From NCBI GenBank assembly GCA_024743055.1, contig JANSXH010000002.1:243496-307495 (forward strand): a DNA stretch of 64,000 nt. The letters run 5' to 3'. Below the pieces are notes generated by a model. It saw only the letters and a list, made by a program, of their open reading frames with translations, was not told the origin of the DNA and ran no database searches. This document shows, piece by piece, positions 1 through 9,527 of the stretch; the first letter of the stretch is position 1, and the number at the start of each line of letters is the position of its first letter. A program made the translations under genes and the position numbers. The stretch comes from Pseudomonadota bacterium. GTDB taxonomy: Bacteria; Pseudomonadota; Alphaproteobacteria; Sneathiellales; Sneathiellaceae.

Positions 1-2
1 TC

Positions 3-437
3 GAAACAACTCATAGGGATCTGGCGGACCGGTTTGCCATACCTTCCCCACGCATTGTCGTCGCCGGCCTAAATCCTCATGCGGGCGAAGATGGAAGCAT
101 TGGCAATGAGGAAGTTGAAATTCTGAAGCCAGTGATTGCAGATTTTCAGAAGGATGGATTGGATATAACAGGCCCATTTCCTGCCGACAGCCTGTTTCAC
201 CCGGCTGCAAGAGCGAAATATGATGCTGCGATCTGTATGTATCATGACCAAGCGCTCGTCCCACTCAAGACAATTGATTTTGAAAATGGGGTGAATGTGA
301 CCCTTGGCCTTCCTATAATCCGCACCTCTCCCGACCACGGGACAGCGGATGATATAGCTGGCAAGGGTATTGCCAATCCTGCAAGTTTAATTGCGGCTAT
401 AAAAATGGCTGCTGAAATGTCTGGCAATGCCGCCTAA
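3..437 (+). CDS. pdxA: 4-hydroxythreonine-4-phosphate dehydrogenase PdxA, C-terminal part
   Basis: PdxA oxidises 4-phosphohydroxy-L-threonine in the DXP-dependent pyridoxal phosphate pathway. Only the C-terminal part is present, because the gene enters from the left edge; frame 3 is open from the first bases, upstream of the ATG used by the ORF track. The family motif '[10 protein letters not shown]' and the metal- and substrate-binding stretch '[11 protein letters not shown]' are visible, followed by '[15 protein letters not shown]'. The stop overlaps the start of rsmA by 11 bases, the pdxA-rsmA coupling common in proteobacteria, so the two are probably cotranslated. Identification is secure. 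Confidence 0.95.
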   Translation, partial: ETTHRDLADRFAIPSPRIVVAGLNPHAGEDGSIGNEEVEILKPVIADFQKDGLDITGPFPADSLFHPAARAKYDAAICMYHDQALVPLKTIDFENGVNVTLGLPIIRTSPDHGTADDIAGKGIANPASLIAAIKMAAEMSGNAA

Positions 438-1266
438 CGATCCTCCACTTCCCCCCCTACGCGAGGTCATTGCCAAATATGGTTTGCGTGCGGAAAAATC
501 CTTAGGCCAGAATTTTCTTCTCGACCTTAACCTCACAGGACGCATTGCTAGATGCGCAGGATCTCTTGAAGGGGAAACTATCATCGAAATCGGCCCAGGA
601 CCTGGTGGCCTGACACGCGCTATTTTGGCGAGCGGTGCCAATCGTGTGATTGCCATCGAAAAGGATCAACGCTGTCTTGATGCTTTGGGAGATATTGCGG
701 CTGCCTATCCTGGAAGGCTAGAAATATTGAACGAAGATGCGCTGGCACTGGACGAGACCAAGCTGTTTGACGGCAAGGCCAGGATCATCGCTAATCTTCC
801 GTATAATGTCGCCACACCTCTGCTGATAAAATGGCTAGGCCATACTGATCACTTTAAATCGATGACCCTCATGTTCCAAAAGGAAGTGGCTGACAGGATT
901 ACTGCCTCTCCTCGCACAAAAGCCTATGGACGGCTCACTATCCTTTGCCAATGGCTATGTGAAGTATCGAAAGAGTTCGATATCTCTCCGAAAGCCTTTA
1001 CCCCGCCACCGAAGGTAACAAGCACCGTCGTTAGCCTGGTGCCTCGCTCCACGCCTACGTTTCCCGCAAAAATGGAGATATTGGAAAAAGTGGTTGCGGC
1101 CGCTTTTGGTCAGCGCCGTAAAATGTTGCGCGCCTCGCTCAAGTCTTTGAAAATACCTGCTGAAGAACTGCTCGTTTCCGTAGGGCTGGACCCGACCAGC
1201 AGGGCGGAAGAACTAACTGTTGAGGATTTTTGCAAACTCGCGAGAAAATATGAAGAGTTTCAGTAG
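427..1266 (+). CDS. rsmA: 16S rRNA (adenine1518-N6/adenine1519-N6)-dimethyltransferase
   Basis: RsmA (KsgA) dimethylates two adjacent adenines near the 3' end of 16S rRNA, a late check in small-subunit assembly. The 279-residue length is normal. The N-terminal '[10 protein letters not shown]' signature, the SAM-binding '[11 protein letters not shown]' (about residue 55) and the catalytic '[11 protein letters not shown]' (about residue 121) are intact. It overlaps pdxA by 11 bases upstream. Its last 7 bases overlap the 3' end of gmk on the other strand, leaving no room for a separate terminator. Confidence 0.97.
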   Translation: MPPNDPPLPPLREVIAKYGLRAEKSLGQNFLLDLNLTGRIARCAGSLEGETIIEIGPGPGGLTRAILASGANRVIAIEKDQRCLDALGDIAAAYPGRLEILNEDALALDETKLFDGKARIIANLPYNVATPLLIKWLGHTDHFKSMTLMFQKEVADRITASPRTKAYGRLTILCQWLCEVSKEFDISPKAFTPPPKVTSTVVSLVPRSTPTFPAKMEILEKVVAAAFGQRRKMLRASLKSLKIPAEELLVSVGLDPTSRAEELTVEDFCKLARKYEEFQ

Positions 1267-1910
1267 CCTTCACGCAGCTGACTAACAAAGTCGATCAATC
1301 CAGTCCGGCGGATACATCTTACCCTTTCCGCTGTCATGATCGCCTGTACTTCATTGAGACAGCGATCAACATCATCATTAATGACCACATAATCATATTC
1401 ACGCCAATGGCTGATTTCTTCGGCCGCTTTGGACATACGTTGAGCTACAACCTCGTCGCTATCCTGTGCCCGGGTTTTCAGCCGCTTTTCCAGGACAGCC
1501 GTTGAGGGTGGAAGGATAAAGATACTAACTAGGTCTTCCCCCATTTTTTGTGCAAGCTGCTGAGTGCCTTGCCAGTCAATGTCAAACAATACATCTTTGC
1601 CTGCTTCCAAGGCCGCTTCTACCGGCGCTCGTGGCGTTCCATAGTAATTTCCAAAGACTTTCGCATATTCGAGCAATTCATCCCGATTGATCATCAGGTT
1701 GAAATCCACAGGCTCCATAAAGAAATAGTCTTTGCCATCTTCCTCGCCGGGTCGCGGCGGACGCGTTGTGGCGGAGACCGACATGGCCAAGTCTTCATTA
1801 TTCTTCAGCAGGGCGCGGGACAAAGTGGTTTTACCTGCACCAGAAGGAGACGAAAGCACCAGCATCAACCCGCGCCGGGTCAGGGCCTGGGTACTGGGGT
1901 CTAGTTGCAT
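1260..1910 (-). CDS. gmk: guanylate kinase
   Basis: Guanylate kinase phosphorylates GMP and dGMP to the diphosphates. The 216-residue protein has the P-loop '[13 protein letters not shown]' near residue 20, the GMP-binding '[17 protein letters not shown]' and the lid-region '[12 protein letters not shown]'. It is last in the minus-strand run, 12 bases after yicC, the usual proteobacterial pairing. Upstream in the same direction are mltG and the fatty-acid genes. Its 3' end overlaps rsmA tail to tail. Confidence 0.97.
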   Translation of the reverse strand: MQLDPSTQALTRRGLMLVLSSPSGAGKTTLSRALLKNNEDLAMSVSATTRPPRPGEEDGKDYFFMEPVDFNLMINRDELLEYAKVFGNYYGTPRAPVEAALEAGKDVLFDIDWQGTQQLAQKMGEDLVSIFILPPSTAVLEKRLKTRAQDSDEVVAQRMSKAAEEISHWREYDYVVINDDVDRCLNEVQAIMTAERVRCIRRTGLIDFVSQLREGY

Positions 1911-1922
1911 GTCTGATTGTTC

Positions 1923-2816
1923 CTATTCAATATTCTGCACCTGCTCGCGCATCCGATCGATCAAAACTTTTAGATCAAGTCCGATCTGTGTGAGGTCTTT
2001 GTCATTGACCTTCGAGCAAAGGGTATTCGCCTCTCGATTAAATTCCTGGCAAATAAAATCAAGGCGGCGCCCAATTCCTTTTTCCGCCGCCCCGTTCAAC
2101 ATGTCGCGTGTTGAAGTTATATGACTGGTCAATCTATCGAGCTCTTCTGACACATCGAGTTTGGTTGCAATCAGCGCTAGTTCCTGTTCCAATCTGGCAT
2201 CATCAAGGCTGGCCTGTTCCGCCAAAATTCTTTCCATTTGTGTTTTAAGCTTCAGCCGGCTGGCCTCTGGCTGCTTCTCGGCAAGTATGACGGCTTGTGA
2301 AACGAGTTGTTCAATATCTGCTAGCTGATCATTGAGAATTGGAAGCAACTGTCCCCCCTCTTCCTGACGCGCTGCCATAAGGCTTGCAATCAGTTCTTCA
2401 GCTGACTCGAGCAACACTGCCTCTAAAGCCTCGGTATCTTGCCCGTGACTGTTTTTGTCTTTTTGCTCAATCACACCCTTTAAGGCCAGCATGCCATCCA
2501 TACGAGGGGGATGAGCTCGTCCGGCGTCCACATAGGATTCCGATGTCTTAAGAAGCTCGTCCAGAAAATCTACGTTGACCCGATAAGCTGTTTCCGCTGA
2601 TAGCGCATCCAACTGTAAATGAAGATTAACGGAGCCACGAATAAAATGTGCTTTTACAAGTTTTCGTATTTTATGTTCAAGCTGGTCGAAACCAGGAGGC
2701 ATTCGGCATCTGATCTCCAGCCCGCGTCCATTAACGCTTTTGGCCTCCCAAAGCCAACTATGGCTTGAGGTTGATCCGCTCGCGCGGGCAAAGCCCGTCA
2801 TGCTGCTGATAGTCAA
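1923..2816 (-). CDS. yicC: YicC-family endoribonuclease
   Basis: YicC-family proteins are stress-related endoribonucleases of the DUF1732 type, usually next to gmk. The family opening 'SSMTGFARASG' is seen, and the C-terminal half has 'EELDRLTSHI' and 'GRRLDFICQEFNREANTL', the conserved core. The ORF track starts at 2879, but I choose the TTG at 2816: it gives a typical short N-terminus (MTISSMTGF) and has an 'AGAGGT' ribosome-binding site just upstream. The ATG at 2801 is the alternative. Next gene is gmk after 12 bases. Confidence 0.93.
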   Translation of the reverse strand: MTISSMTGFARASGSTSSHSWLWEAKSVNGRGLEIRCRMPPGFDQLEHKIRKLVKAHFIRGSVNLHLQLDALSAETAYRVNVDFLDELLKTSESYVDAGRAHPPRMDGMLALKGVIEQKDKNSHGQDTEALEAVLLESAEELIASLMAARQEEGGQLLPILNDQLADIEQLVSQAVILAEKQPEASRLKLKTQMERILAEQASLDDARLEQELALIATKLDVSEELDRLTSHITSTRDMLNGAAEKGIGRRLDFICQEFNREANTLCSKVNDKDLTQIGLDLKVLIDRMREQVQNIE

Positions 2817-2891
2817 ATTTACCTCTTGAACGTCGAACTGCAGTGCAGGTTTTATATCCCGTTCGTTGCAGCCCGACAAGCACGCAGGCAG

Positions 2892-4040
2892 TTATTTTTC
2901 GCTCTTTGCTCTTGCCGACGAGGGAACTGTATCTGTCTCAAATAGTAATATCAGTCTCCCGAGTCCTTTTTGTATCAATAAAAAAATAGACCAGGCTACC
3001 AGGCCGATCGCAAAGGACCCAAGATTAAGAAAAAACTCAGTCGTGATGTCGATTTGAGGGAGCCAAACCTCAAGCAAAGCATAAGTCCCACATCCCAATA
3101 TCCCCCCAAGAGCCGCCCGAACTCCCGGGCTTCGACGTATGTCCGCCTCATACTGACGGTTTCTGACAAGAACAGCTAACTGAATGGATAGCAATGTAAG
3201 AGCACCCGCCGAACCCCAAAGAAATGCCGCAGCAACACCGAGAACCCAAATGAGATCGGCAGCGAATTCACTTGTGTACATTTCAAGTGAAACGGTTCGA
3301 CCCAGTAAGAGCAAAGGAAAAATCACAAGAACTAGAGCGCAGATAGTTATTGGAAGAATCCAAAGTATATGGGCACTCATACAGCTATCTTCCAAAGTTT
3401 TCCCATTAATACCGGCGGCTGAGAAGCTCCGTCCGGCGGCGGCCCGGTAGGCTTTTCGCAAGATCTGATATTCAGTGGAGCACCCTCCTTCGGCCACCTT
3501 GCCCGTCGCTGCTGAAATGGCATCATCCAATTGCTGCAATGGCAGGTCCTTGTCTGGGGATGGGTGTCTCAAATAGTAGCTGGAGAGTTGTTTTGCTTCC
3601 TGCAGAAGAGACTTATATGCCAAATTCGAAACATCGTTTTGATTTAGGTCTGAGATAGATGAAGGAGGCTTAGATCCAGTTTCCTTAGCAACTGAATGAA
3701 TAGCTAAGGTCGGCTCTTTGGTTACTTGGTTAGAGGAACTTGACGCTTTAACTGCCTCTATACTTTCATTTTCGCTTTTTGTTTTAAGGTTAGGGCTTGC
3801 GCTATCTATTGGCCGCGGATGTTCCGGTTCAGTTTTACCTGACATTGGATCGGCTGTATTTTCAGATTTTTCCATACTGGCTACAGGCGATGTCTTCGCT
3901 GGATTCTTGATGTTACTAACAACTAGGTTACTGGCCGTATTATTCAGGGAAGCGATGTCTTTTTGAAGTTCCTGTAGAGCTTGCCGGAGCGTTTGGCGCT
4001 GTCTCAGCAAAGTCTGAATTGTATCCTTTCCAACGGTCAT
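2892..4040 (-). CDS. unknown protein: coiled coil, disordered linker, four membrane helices
   Basis: I do not recognise a family. The 382-residue protein starts with a Gln/Leu-rich stretch (about residues 8-35) that looks like a short coiled coil. About 100 Ser-, Lys-, Glu- and Pro-rich residues follow that look disordered. Then comes a soluble segment (about 140-225), and hydrophobic helices near 228-250, 265-293, 308-326 and 336-358. It lies between mltG and yicC, which are often adjacent or nearly so, so it may be a lineage-specific insertion. Its 112-base upstream gap allows its own promoter. Possible roles (envelope scaffold, mechanosensing) are unsupported. Confidence 0.8.
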   Translation of the reverse strand: MTVGKDTIQTLLRQRQTLRQALQELQKDIASLNNTASNLVVSNIKNPAKTSPVASMEKSENTADPMSGKTEPEHPRPIDSASPNLKTKSENESIEAVKASSSSNQVTKEPTLAIHSVAKETGSKPPSSISDLNQNDVSNLAYKSLLQEAKQLSSYYLRHPSPDKDLPLQQLDDAISAATGKVAEGGCSTEYQILRKAYRAAAGRSFSAAGINGKTLEDSCMSAHILWILPITICALVLVIFPLLLLGRTVSLEMYTSEFAADLIWVLGVAAAFLWGSAGALTLLSIQLAVLVRNRQYEADIRRSPGVRAALGGILGCGTYALLEVWLPQIDITTEFFLNLGSFAIGLVAWSIFLLIQKGLGRLILLFETDTVPSSARAKSEK

Positions 4041-4152
4041 CTCCTACACGAAGCCCCTCTATTGTTGCCTTTCGACTAGAGACGCCTGATGCCGTTGGTT
4101 TGTGCCAATTATTGGGTAATCTGACAATTGTCGTAAAGATGAGTAATTTCGA

Positions 4153-5130
4153 CTAATTCTTTTTGTTGAGCTTCCGCCAATTACGAACATTTCTGTTGTG
4201 CTCATCAAGGGTTTCAGCAAAGGCATGCCCTCCCGTACCATCAGCGACAAAAAACAAATCTTTTGTTTTCAATGGGTTGAGAACTGCAACAATACTGTCA
4301 ACACCCGGGTTGGTAATGGGACCCTTCGGCAACCCCGAAATATGATAGGTGTTATAATCGGTTTTTGATGCCAGATCCTTGCGACTTAACAGCCGGCCAA
4401 ATTCTTTCTTTCCCTCCGTCAAGCCATAGACAACAGTCGGATCAGACTGAAGCTTCATGCCCTTGCGAAGCCTATTTATAAAGACGCCGGCGACATGCGG
4501 ACGTTCAGAGGCCAATCCGGTCTCTTCCTCAACAATTGATGCCAGGATCACAAGTTCCTCCAGGGACTTGATCTCTTGCGGCGGTTTTTGGGCGGCCCAG
4601 AGTTCCTTGAGAAGATCCTGCATATCTTCCGCCATTCGCGTTACCAATTCGTCCCGGCTATCCCCAAGATGAAAATGATAGGTTTCAGGCAAAAAAGCCC
4701 CTTCGGGCATAGGAACCGTTATCTCTCCAGTCAAACCCTCAGCTTGCAGGATTAATTCCCTGATTTCTCGGCTTTGCAATCCCTCAGGAATGGTAACGCG
4801 GCGCGCCAGGACCTTCCCGGACACGAATAGTTCCATGAGGTCGCGCCCCGAAATTGACGCTGGAACCTCATATTCCCCAGCTCTAAGCAGTCGCCCCTGT
4901 TCTTCAAGCTTTACACCAAAAACAAAGGCTAACTCATTATTTATGATATTATTCTCTTTGAGATCTTTAGCAAGAAGTCGAAGTCCTGTTCCTTTTGGAA
5001 CCAGATAAATGACTTCTTCTTCCAGCGGACCGGGCTTGGTGAATTCCTGCCAGCCATATGCTGCCAGCCCAGCAATGCCAATAGCGGCTAACAAAACGAG
5101 GGCGGTGAAAAGGTATATAAACCGCTTCAT
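4153..5130 (-). CDS. mltG: endolytic murein transglycosylase MltG
   Basis: MltG is an inner-membrane lytic transglycosylase that cuts nascent glycan strands and helps set their length. One N-terminal membrane helix (residues 4-25) is followed by a LysM-like segment and the YceG domain. The catalytic motif 'ASIVEEETGLASER' has the essential glutamate, and 'LQSDPTVVYGL', 'YNTYHISGLPKGPITNPG' and 'FFVADGTGGH' are the usual later motifs. At 325 residues it is full length. It follows fabF by 28 bases on the same strand, the standard fabF-mltG order. Confidence 0.96.
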   Translation of the reverse strand: MKRFIYLFTALVLLAAIGIAGLAAYGWQEFTKPGPLEEEVIYLVPKGTGLRLLAKDLKENNIINNELAFVFGVKLEEQGRLLRAGEYEVPASISGRDLMELFVSGKVLARRVTIPEGLQSREIRELILQAEGLTGEITVPMPEGAFLPETYHFHLGDSRDELVTRMAEDMQDLLKELWAAQKPPQEIKSLEELVILASIVEEETGLASERPHVAGVFINRLRKGMKLQSDPTVVYGLTEGKKEFGRLLSRKDLASKTDYNTYHISGLPKGPITNPGVDSIVAVLNPLKTKDLFFVADGTGGHAFAETLDEHNRNVRNWRKLNKKN

Positions 5131-5158
5131 CCAGCCCTCACCTGTCTTTCGTGAAAAA

Positions 5159-6418
5159 TCAAACGCGCTTCATTACGAGACTTGCGTTTGTCCCTCCGAA
5201 CCCGAACGAGTTAGAGAGCACCGCGTCCAGTTTTTTCTCCTGGGCCACTTTTGGAACCAAATTGATGTCCAAGCCATCAGAAGGGTCATCCAAATTTATC
5301 GTAGGAGGAAGGATACCTTCGTTCAGTGCTTTAATAGAAAACACAGCCTCAACTCCCCCTGCGGCACCTAAAAGATGGCCAATCGCAGATTTGGTAGAAG
5401 ACATAGCAAGGGAGTTTGAATTACTTCCAAACAACCTCTTCACGGCGCCGACTTCAATCTCGTCTCCCAATGGAGTCGAAGTTCCATGGGCGTTGACATA
5501 GCCAATATCTTCCGGATTAAGACCTGATTTTTTAAGAGCCATTTGCATGGACCTAAATCCACCATTACCGTCGCTGGCAGGCGCCGTAACATGGTAAGCG
5601 TCTCCGGAAAGACCGTATCCCACCACTTCGGCATAAATCTTGGCACCCCTTTTCTTGGCATGCTCATATTCTTCCAGAACGACGATACCTGCGCCTTCAC
5701 CCATGACAAATCCATCTCGCCCTTTATCATAGGGGCGTGACGCAACCTCAGGGTTGTCATGATATCCTTTGGAGAGGGCCTTTGAAGCGGCAAAACCGGC
5801 GATGCCAAGGCGACAAATAGCAGCTTCCGCACCCCCGGCAATCATGACATCTGCGTCATCATCAGCAATCATTCTTGCGGCATCCCCAATGGAGTGGGCA
5901 CCGGTTGAACAAGCAGTAACCACGGAGTGGTTCGGACCTTTAAATCCATGCCGAATGGAAACTTGGCCAGAGACCAGATTAATCAGAGCGCCTGGGATAA
6001 AGAACGGGCTGACCCGTCTGGGTCCCCTTTCGTGCAAAGTGATCGCATATTCTTCGATTGAGGGAAGTCCACCAATTCCGGCTCCGATAGACACACCTGT
6101 ACGAAAGAAGTCTTCTTCCGTTTCAGGCTTCCAACCGGAATCCTTAATTGCTTCGTCGGCCGCACCAATACCAAAAATGATAAAGCTATCGACTTTGCGT
6201 TGTTCTTTTGGCTCCAAATACTCATCGGCGATAAAGGCATCCGGATGGCTTGGATCTTCTGGAACTTCACATCCATAGCGTACGGGTAGATTTTCCGTAT
6301 CTATTTTCGTCAACATTCCGGCGCCAGATTCCGAGTTAATCAATCTCTTCCAGCTGGCTTCTACCCCGTTTGCTAGTGGGGTCACGAGCCCAAGTCCGGT
6401 AACAACTACACGTCGCAT
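5159..6418 (-). CDS. fabF: beta-ketoacyl-ACP synthase II
   Basis: FabF elongates acyl-ACP by condensation with malonyl-ACP. The Cys-His-His triad is complete: 'VTACSTGAHSIGDA', 'VNAHGTSTPLGD' and 'KSAIGHLLGAAGG'. The ORF track begins at a TTG at 6433; I choose the ATG at 6418, which gives the family opening 'MRRVVVTGLG' and has a weak AGG-type site upstream. The protein is then about 419 residues, normal. It lies 50 bases after acpP and before mltG in the fatty-acid run. Confidence 0.97.
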   Translation of the reverse strand: MRRVVVTGLGLVTPLANGVEASWKRLINSESGAGMLTKIDTENLPVRYGCEVPEDPSHPDAFIADEYLEPKEQRKVDSFIIFGIGAADEAIKDSGWKPETEEDFFRTGVSIGAGIGGLPSIEEYAITLHERGPRRVSPFFIPGALINLVSGQVSIRHGFKGPNHSVVTACSTGAHSIGDAARMIADDDADVMIAGGAEAAICRLGIAGFAASKALSKGYHDNPEVASRPYDKGRDGFVMGEGAGIVVLEEYEHAKKRGAKIYAEVVGYGLSGDAYHVTAPASDGNGGFRSMQMALKKSGLNPEDIGYVNAHGTSTPLGDEIEVGAVKRLFGSNSNSLAMSSTKSAIGHLLGAAGGVEAVFSIKALNEGILPPTINLDDPSDGLDINLVPKVAQEKKLDAVLSNSFGFGGTNASLVMKRV

Positions 6419-6468
6419 GCCAAAACCTATCAATAAGTTTTAAGGAGGATTTACTTGAACAGGTGCTA

Positions 6469-6705
6469 CTAACCTACAGCAGCGTCGATATGTGAGATCG
6501 CGTCTTTCACTGTCAGAATTTTTTCTGCTGCATCGTCCGGAATTTCGATACCGAATTCTTCTTCAAATGCCATGACAAGCTCGACTGTATCCAGGCTGTC
6601 TGCGCCCAGATCATCAATGAAGCTCGCTTCTTCTGTTACTTTCGCCTCTTCAACACCGAGATGTTCAACAACGATTTTTTTAACGCTTTCCGCAGTATCA
6701 CTCAT
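6469..6705 (-). CDS. acpP: acyl carrier protein
   Basis: This 78-residue acidic protein carries the growing acyl chain on a phosphopantetheine arm. The attachment motif '[18 protein letters not shown]' places the modified serine near residue 37. It lies between fabG and fabF as in most proteobacteria. The 184-base gap to fabG is long for this operon and probably holds a separate promoter, in keeping with the high expression of ACP; a TTGGGC...GATACT pair with an 18-base spacer is a weak candidate. Confidence 0.98.
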   Translation of the reverse strand: MSDTAESVKKIVVEHLGVEEAKVTEEASFIDDLGADSLDTVELVMAFEEEFGIEIPDDAAEKILTVKDAISHIDAAVG

Positions 6706-6889
6706 AGCTGTATCCTTAGATAATCCGACAGTTTATAAAAAGAGTATCATTCCTTACCCCCACCTTGCCCAAAATTCAAGCAACAACAGAGGCCAATTTG
6801 GTGCGGTTTCCTAACATACTTTGATTATCTTGCAAAGAAAACCTATCAGCAGCTTTCTTTTATCTAAACCGCTGGAAAAAATATCAAGG

Positions 6890-7627
6890 TTAAATCATGG
6901 CCATGCCGCCATTTACATGTAGCGTCTGGCCCGTCACATAGGACGCTTCGTCGGAAGCAAGATAAACCGTTGCGGCGCCAATATCCTCTGGTTTTCCAAG
7001 ATTTCCGTTTGGAACATTTGCCAAAATTCCAGCTCTTTGGTCATCTGTAAGAGCATCTGTCATAGCGGTGGCAATAAACCCGGGAGCAATACAATTTACA
7101 GTAACTCCTCTGCTGGCAACTTCCTGGGCAAGCGATTTGGACATGCCAATCATACCGGCCTTTGAAGCCGCATAGTTCATTTGGCCCGGATTTCCGGTTA
7201 CTCCAACAACTGAGGTTATGCCAATAATACGGCCATGGCGCCTTTTCATCATGCCGCGAAGGCAGTTTTTGGAAAGTTTGAATGCTGCCTTAAGATTAAC
7301 ATCCATTACCAGATCCCAATCTTCATCCTTCATGCGCATGGCAAGACCATCCCGGGTGAGGCCGGCATTGTTGACCAGAATATCGACCTGTCCCATCGCC
7401 TCTTCTGCCTTCTTTATCAAGCCATCAACGGCTTCTGGATCAGACAAATTGCAGGGCACGACATGAACCCGGTCTCCAAGGCTATCCGCGACTTCTTTTA
7501 AGGCGCCTTCACGGGTACCCGATAAGGCAACCGTAGCCCCTGCCTGATGTAAGTCACTGGCAATCGCAGCCCCCAAGCCACCGGATGCTCCTGTAACAAG
7601 AGCAAATTTTCCCGTAAGATCAAACAT
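6890..7627 (-). CDS. fabG: 3-oxoacyl-ACP reductase
   Basis: FabG is the NADPH-dependent ketoreductase of fatty-acid elongation. The 245-residue short-chain dehydrogenase has the cofactor loop 'TGASGGLGAAIA', 'NNAGLTRDG' and the catalytic 'YAASKAG', with the serine in 'GITSVVGVTG'. The C-terminus 'TGQTLHVNGGMAMI' is typical of FabG. It follows fabD by 31 bases and precedes acpP, so its function is fixed by both sequence and context. Confidence 0.97.
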   Translation of the reverse strand: MFDLTGKFALVTGASGGLGAAIASDLHQAGATVALSGTREGALKEVADSLGDRVHVVPCNLSDPEAVDGLIKKAEEAMGQVDILVNNAGLTRDGLAMRMKDEDWDLVMDVNLKAAFKLSKNCLRGMMKRRHGRIIGITSVVGVTGNPGQMNYAASKAGMIGMSKSLAQEVASRGVTVNCIAPGFIATAMTDALTDDQRAGILANVPNGNLGKPEDIGAATVYLASDEASYVTGQTLHVNGGMAMI

Positions 7628-7658
7628 TTATTCTCTCCGTCAATAGTGGCGCCAGGGA

Positions 7659-8612
7659 TTACAGACTGGCAAGAAAACTTTCAATATCCGCAGGTGATTG
7701 AACAGCGCTGCCCGTCAACTCCCGATTAATTCTACGTACCATGCCCGTTAATATCTTGCCAGTTCCAAGCTCTACAAGATCTGTAACGCCCTGCTCCCCC
7801 ATATAGAGAACAGATTCACGCCACCGAACCCGCCCGGTAACCTGCTCCACGAGTAATTTGCGGATTGTTTCCGGATCACTCACTTCCGAAGCGGTGAAAT
7901 TAGCAACCAGCGGGACACGCGGCGGCGCAATAGTTACCTCCGCCAGTTTTTCTGCCATGGCATCGGCAGCAGGCTGCATCAAGGGGCAATGGAATGGCGC
8001 ACTTACTGGCAGGAGCATCGCGCGTTTTGCCCCTTTTTCTTTGGCGATTTCAATGGCGGCTTCAACAGCAGCAACATGCCCGCTGAGGACGACCTGCCCA
8101 TCTGCATTGTCATTGGCAGCGACGCAAATTGCGCCGTCAGGCGCTGCTTTTTCAGCCTCTGCCACAACTTCTTCCACCGGACCTATATCCAGACCCAACA
8201 AAGCGGCCATGGCACCAACGCCAACAGGTACGGCCTCCTGCATCGCCTGTCCGCGGGCTTTCAGAAGCCGCGCAGCATCAGATAGGTCAAGTGCTCCTGC
8301 AGCCGTCAGTGCGGAATACTCGCCAAGGGAATGCCCTCCTACGAATTTGGCAACGGATCCAAGATCCATGTTTCCGTCTTTTTCAAGCACACGCACAACC
8401 GCCATGCTGACAGCCATCAACGCTGGCTGTGCATTTTCAGTTAGAGTCAGATCTTCAATCGGACCTTCAAACATCAGTTTCGTCAGATTCTGGCTCAAGG
8501 AATCATTGACTTCTTCGAAGACTTGGCGGGCCGTTGAATGGCTTTCGCTGAGCTCTTTTCCCATTCCAACAGCCTGGCTTCCCTGGCCTGGAAATACAAA
8601 TGCACGTGTCAT
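7659..8612 (-). CDS. fabD: malonyl-CoA:ACP transacylase
   Basis: FabD moves malonyl from CoA to ACP. The N-terminal 'FPGQGSQAVGMGKEL', the active-site 'GGHSLGEYSAL' with its nucleophilic serine, and 'PVSAPFHCPLMQPA' with the catalytic histidine are intact in 317 residues. It is the first gene of the minus-strand fatty-acid run. It is divergent from the ribosomal operon across a 197-base intergenic region that must carry promoters for both directions. Confidence 0.97.
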   Translation of the reverse strand: MTRAFVFPGQGSQAVGMGKELSESHSTARQVFEEVNDSLSQNLTKLMFEGPIEDLTLTENAQPALMAVSMAVVRVLEKDGNMDLGSVAKFVGGHSLGEYSALTAAGALDLSDAARLLKARGQAMQEAVPVGVGAMAALLGLDIGPVEEVVAEAEKAAPDGAICVAANDNADGQVVLSGHVAAVEAAIEIAKEKGAKRAMLLPVSAPFHCPLMQPAADAMAEKLAEVTIAPPRVPLVANFTASEVSDPETIRKLLVEQVTGRVRWRESVLYMGEQGVTDLVELGTGKILTGMVRRINRELTGSAVQSPADIESFLASL

Positions 8613-8681
8613 AAAATTGGTCCGATCATAATTACTGAGTGGGCACAGTCATATTACAGCAAAAATTCCTGTCAAGCCTAC

Positions 8682-8709
8682 TTGCATATAGCAGCAAAAT
8701 CTGTATAGT
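8682..8709 (+). promoter_or_regulatory. candidate sigma-70 promoter of the rpsF operon
   Basis: TTGCAT (8682-8687) and TATAGT (8704-8709) are separated by 16 bases in the gap between fabD and rpsF, about 100 bases before the rpsF start. This would give a leader of roughly 95 nucleotides containing the hairpin at 8730-8745. The assignment rests on the consensus match and position only. Confidence 0.55.
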
Positions 8710-8729
8710 CCGCGGCCTCAATACTCCTT

Positions 8730-8745
8730 GCCGACGGAGGTCGGC
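8730..8745 (+). promoter_or_regulatory. leader hairpin before rpsF
   Basis: GCCGAC and GTCGGC form a perfect six-pair stem with a GGAG loop in the untranslated leader of rpsF. S6 and S18 operons are often autoregulated by an S6:S18 complex binding a leader RNA element containing a CCG motif, and this hairpin sits where such an element would be. Whether it matches the known binding structure needs a covariance-model search, so function is inferred. Confidence 0.4.
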
Positions 8746-8809
8746 TAAGTTTGATCGGTTACGATAGGCGTAACTCCAAACACTTAAGAGCCATAAGGAG
8801 CTTACATAC

Positions 8810-9259
8810 ATGCCTCTATATGAGACAGTTATAATTGCGCGTCAGGACATCTCCACCCAACAGGTGGAAGCACTGGCAGATCAGATGTCCGGATTTATCA
8901 CCGACGGTGGCGGTGAAATCGCCAAAACCGAACATTGGGGTCTTCGCAACCTCGCATACAAAATCAAGAAAAACCGCAAGGGACATTATGTTCTGATGAA
9001 CATCGACGCTCCTGTACCTGCGGTTAAGGAAATGGAACGGAACCTGCTTCTGCATGAAGATATTCTCCGCTACATGACCCTTCGCGTTGATGAACTTGAA
9101 GAAGGCGAATCCGTCATGCTTCAAAGTAGAAACGCGCGGACGACAAACCGGCGCGACCGTGACGATGAAGGCGAAGCTGAAACAAGCGAACCCGTCGCCG
9201 AAACCGCAACGACCGAAACCGTTGTCGAAGAAGAAGTTACTGTAGAAGGGGAAGAATAA
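8810..9259 (+). CDS. rpsF: 30S ribosomal protein S6
   Basis: S6 pairs with S18 on the platform of the small subunit. The S6 fold opens with '[15 protein letters not shown]', and '[18 protein letters not shown]' is the conserved core. After about residue 107 the protein has a Glu/Thr/Val-rich acidic tail of some 40 residues, longer than in E. coli but common in alphaproteobacteria. An 'AAGGAG' site precedes the ATG. The stop codon overlaps the rpsR start (TAATG), coupling the two partners. Confidence 0.97.
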   Translation: MPLYETVIIARQDISTQQVEALADQMSGFITDGGGEIAKTEHWGLRNLAYKIKKNRKGHYVLMNIDAPVPAVKEMERNLLLHEDILRYMTLRVDELEEGESVMLQSRNARTTNRRDRDDEGEAETSEPVAETATTETVVEEEVTVEGEE

Positions 9260-9495
9260 TGGCTGACACACAACGCCGTCCGTTTTTCCGTCGCCGTAAG
9301 ACCTGCCCGTTTTCAGGCGAAGGTGCACCGAAGATCGATTACAAAGACGTTAAACTTCTGCAACGGTTCGTATCTGAGCGTGGTAAAATTATGCCCAGCC
9401 GGATCACTGCAGTGTCTGCAAAGAAACAACGCGAACTGGCAACTGCTATTAAGCGTGCAAGGAATCTTGCGCTTCTGCCGTTTGTTGTAAAATAG
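9259..9495 (+). CDS. rpsR: 30S ribosomal protein S18
   Basis: S18 is a small basic protein that binds S6 and 16S rRNA. The 78 residues contain the family core '[19 protein letters not shown]' and '[21 protein letters not shown]'. The single cysteine in 'RRKTCPFSG' is a remnant of the zinc-binding form. The start overlaps the rpsF stop, so translation is coupled. Confidence 0.97.
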   Translation: MADTQRRPFFRRRKTCPFSGEGAPKIDYKDVKLLQRFVSERGKIMPSRITAVSAKKQRELATAIKRARNLALLPFVVK

Positions 9496-9500
9496 AAAGC

Positions 9501-9527
9501 AAAGGGCAGCGATGTTCGCCGCCTTTT
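9501..9527 (+). terminator. hairpin between rpsR and the DUF2232 gene, possible attenuator
   Basis: AAAGG and CCTTT form an outer stem and GCGA/TCGC an inner stem with a TGT loop, with a small internal mismatch between them, followed by only four T residues. This could act as a weak terminator reducing transcription from S6-S18 into DUF2232-L9. The same bases also hold a five-codon reading frame (ATG at 9512) with a purine-rich site upstream and a stop overlapping the next gene's TTG. Which reading is functional cannot be told from sequence. Confidence 0.35.
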
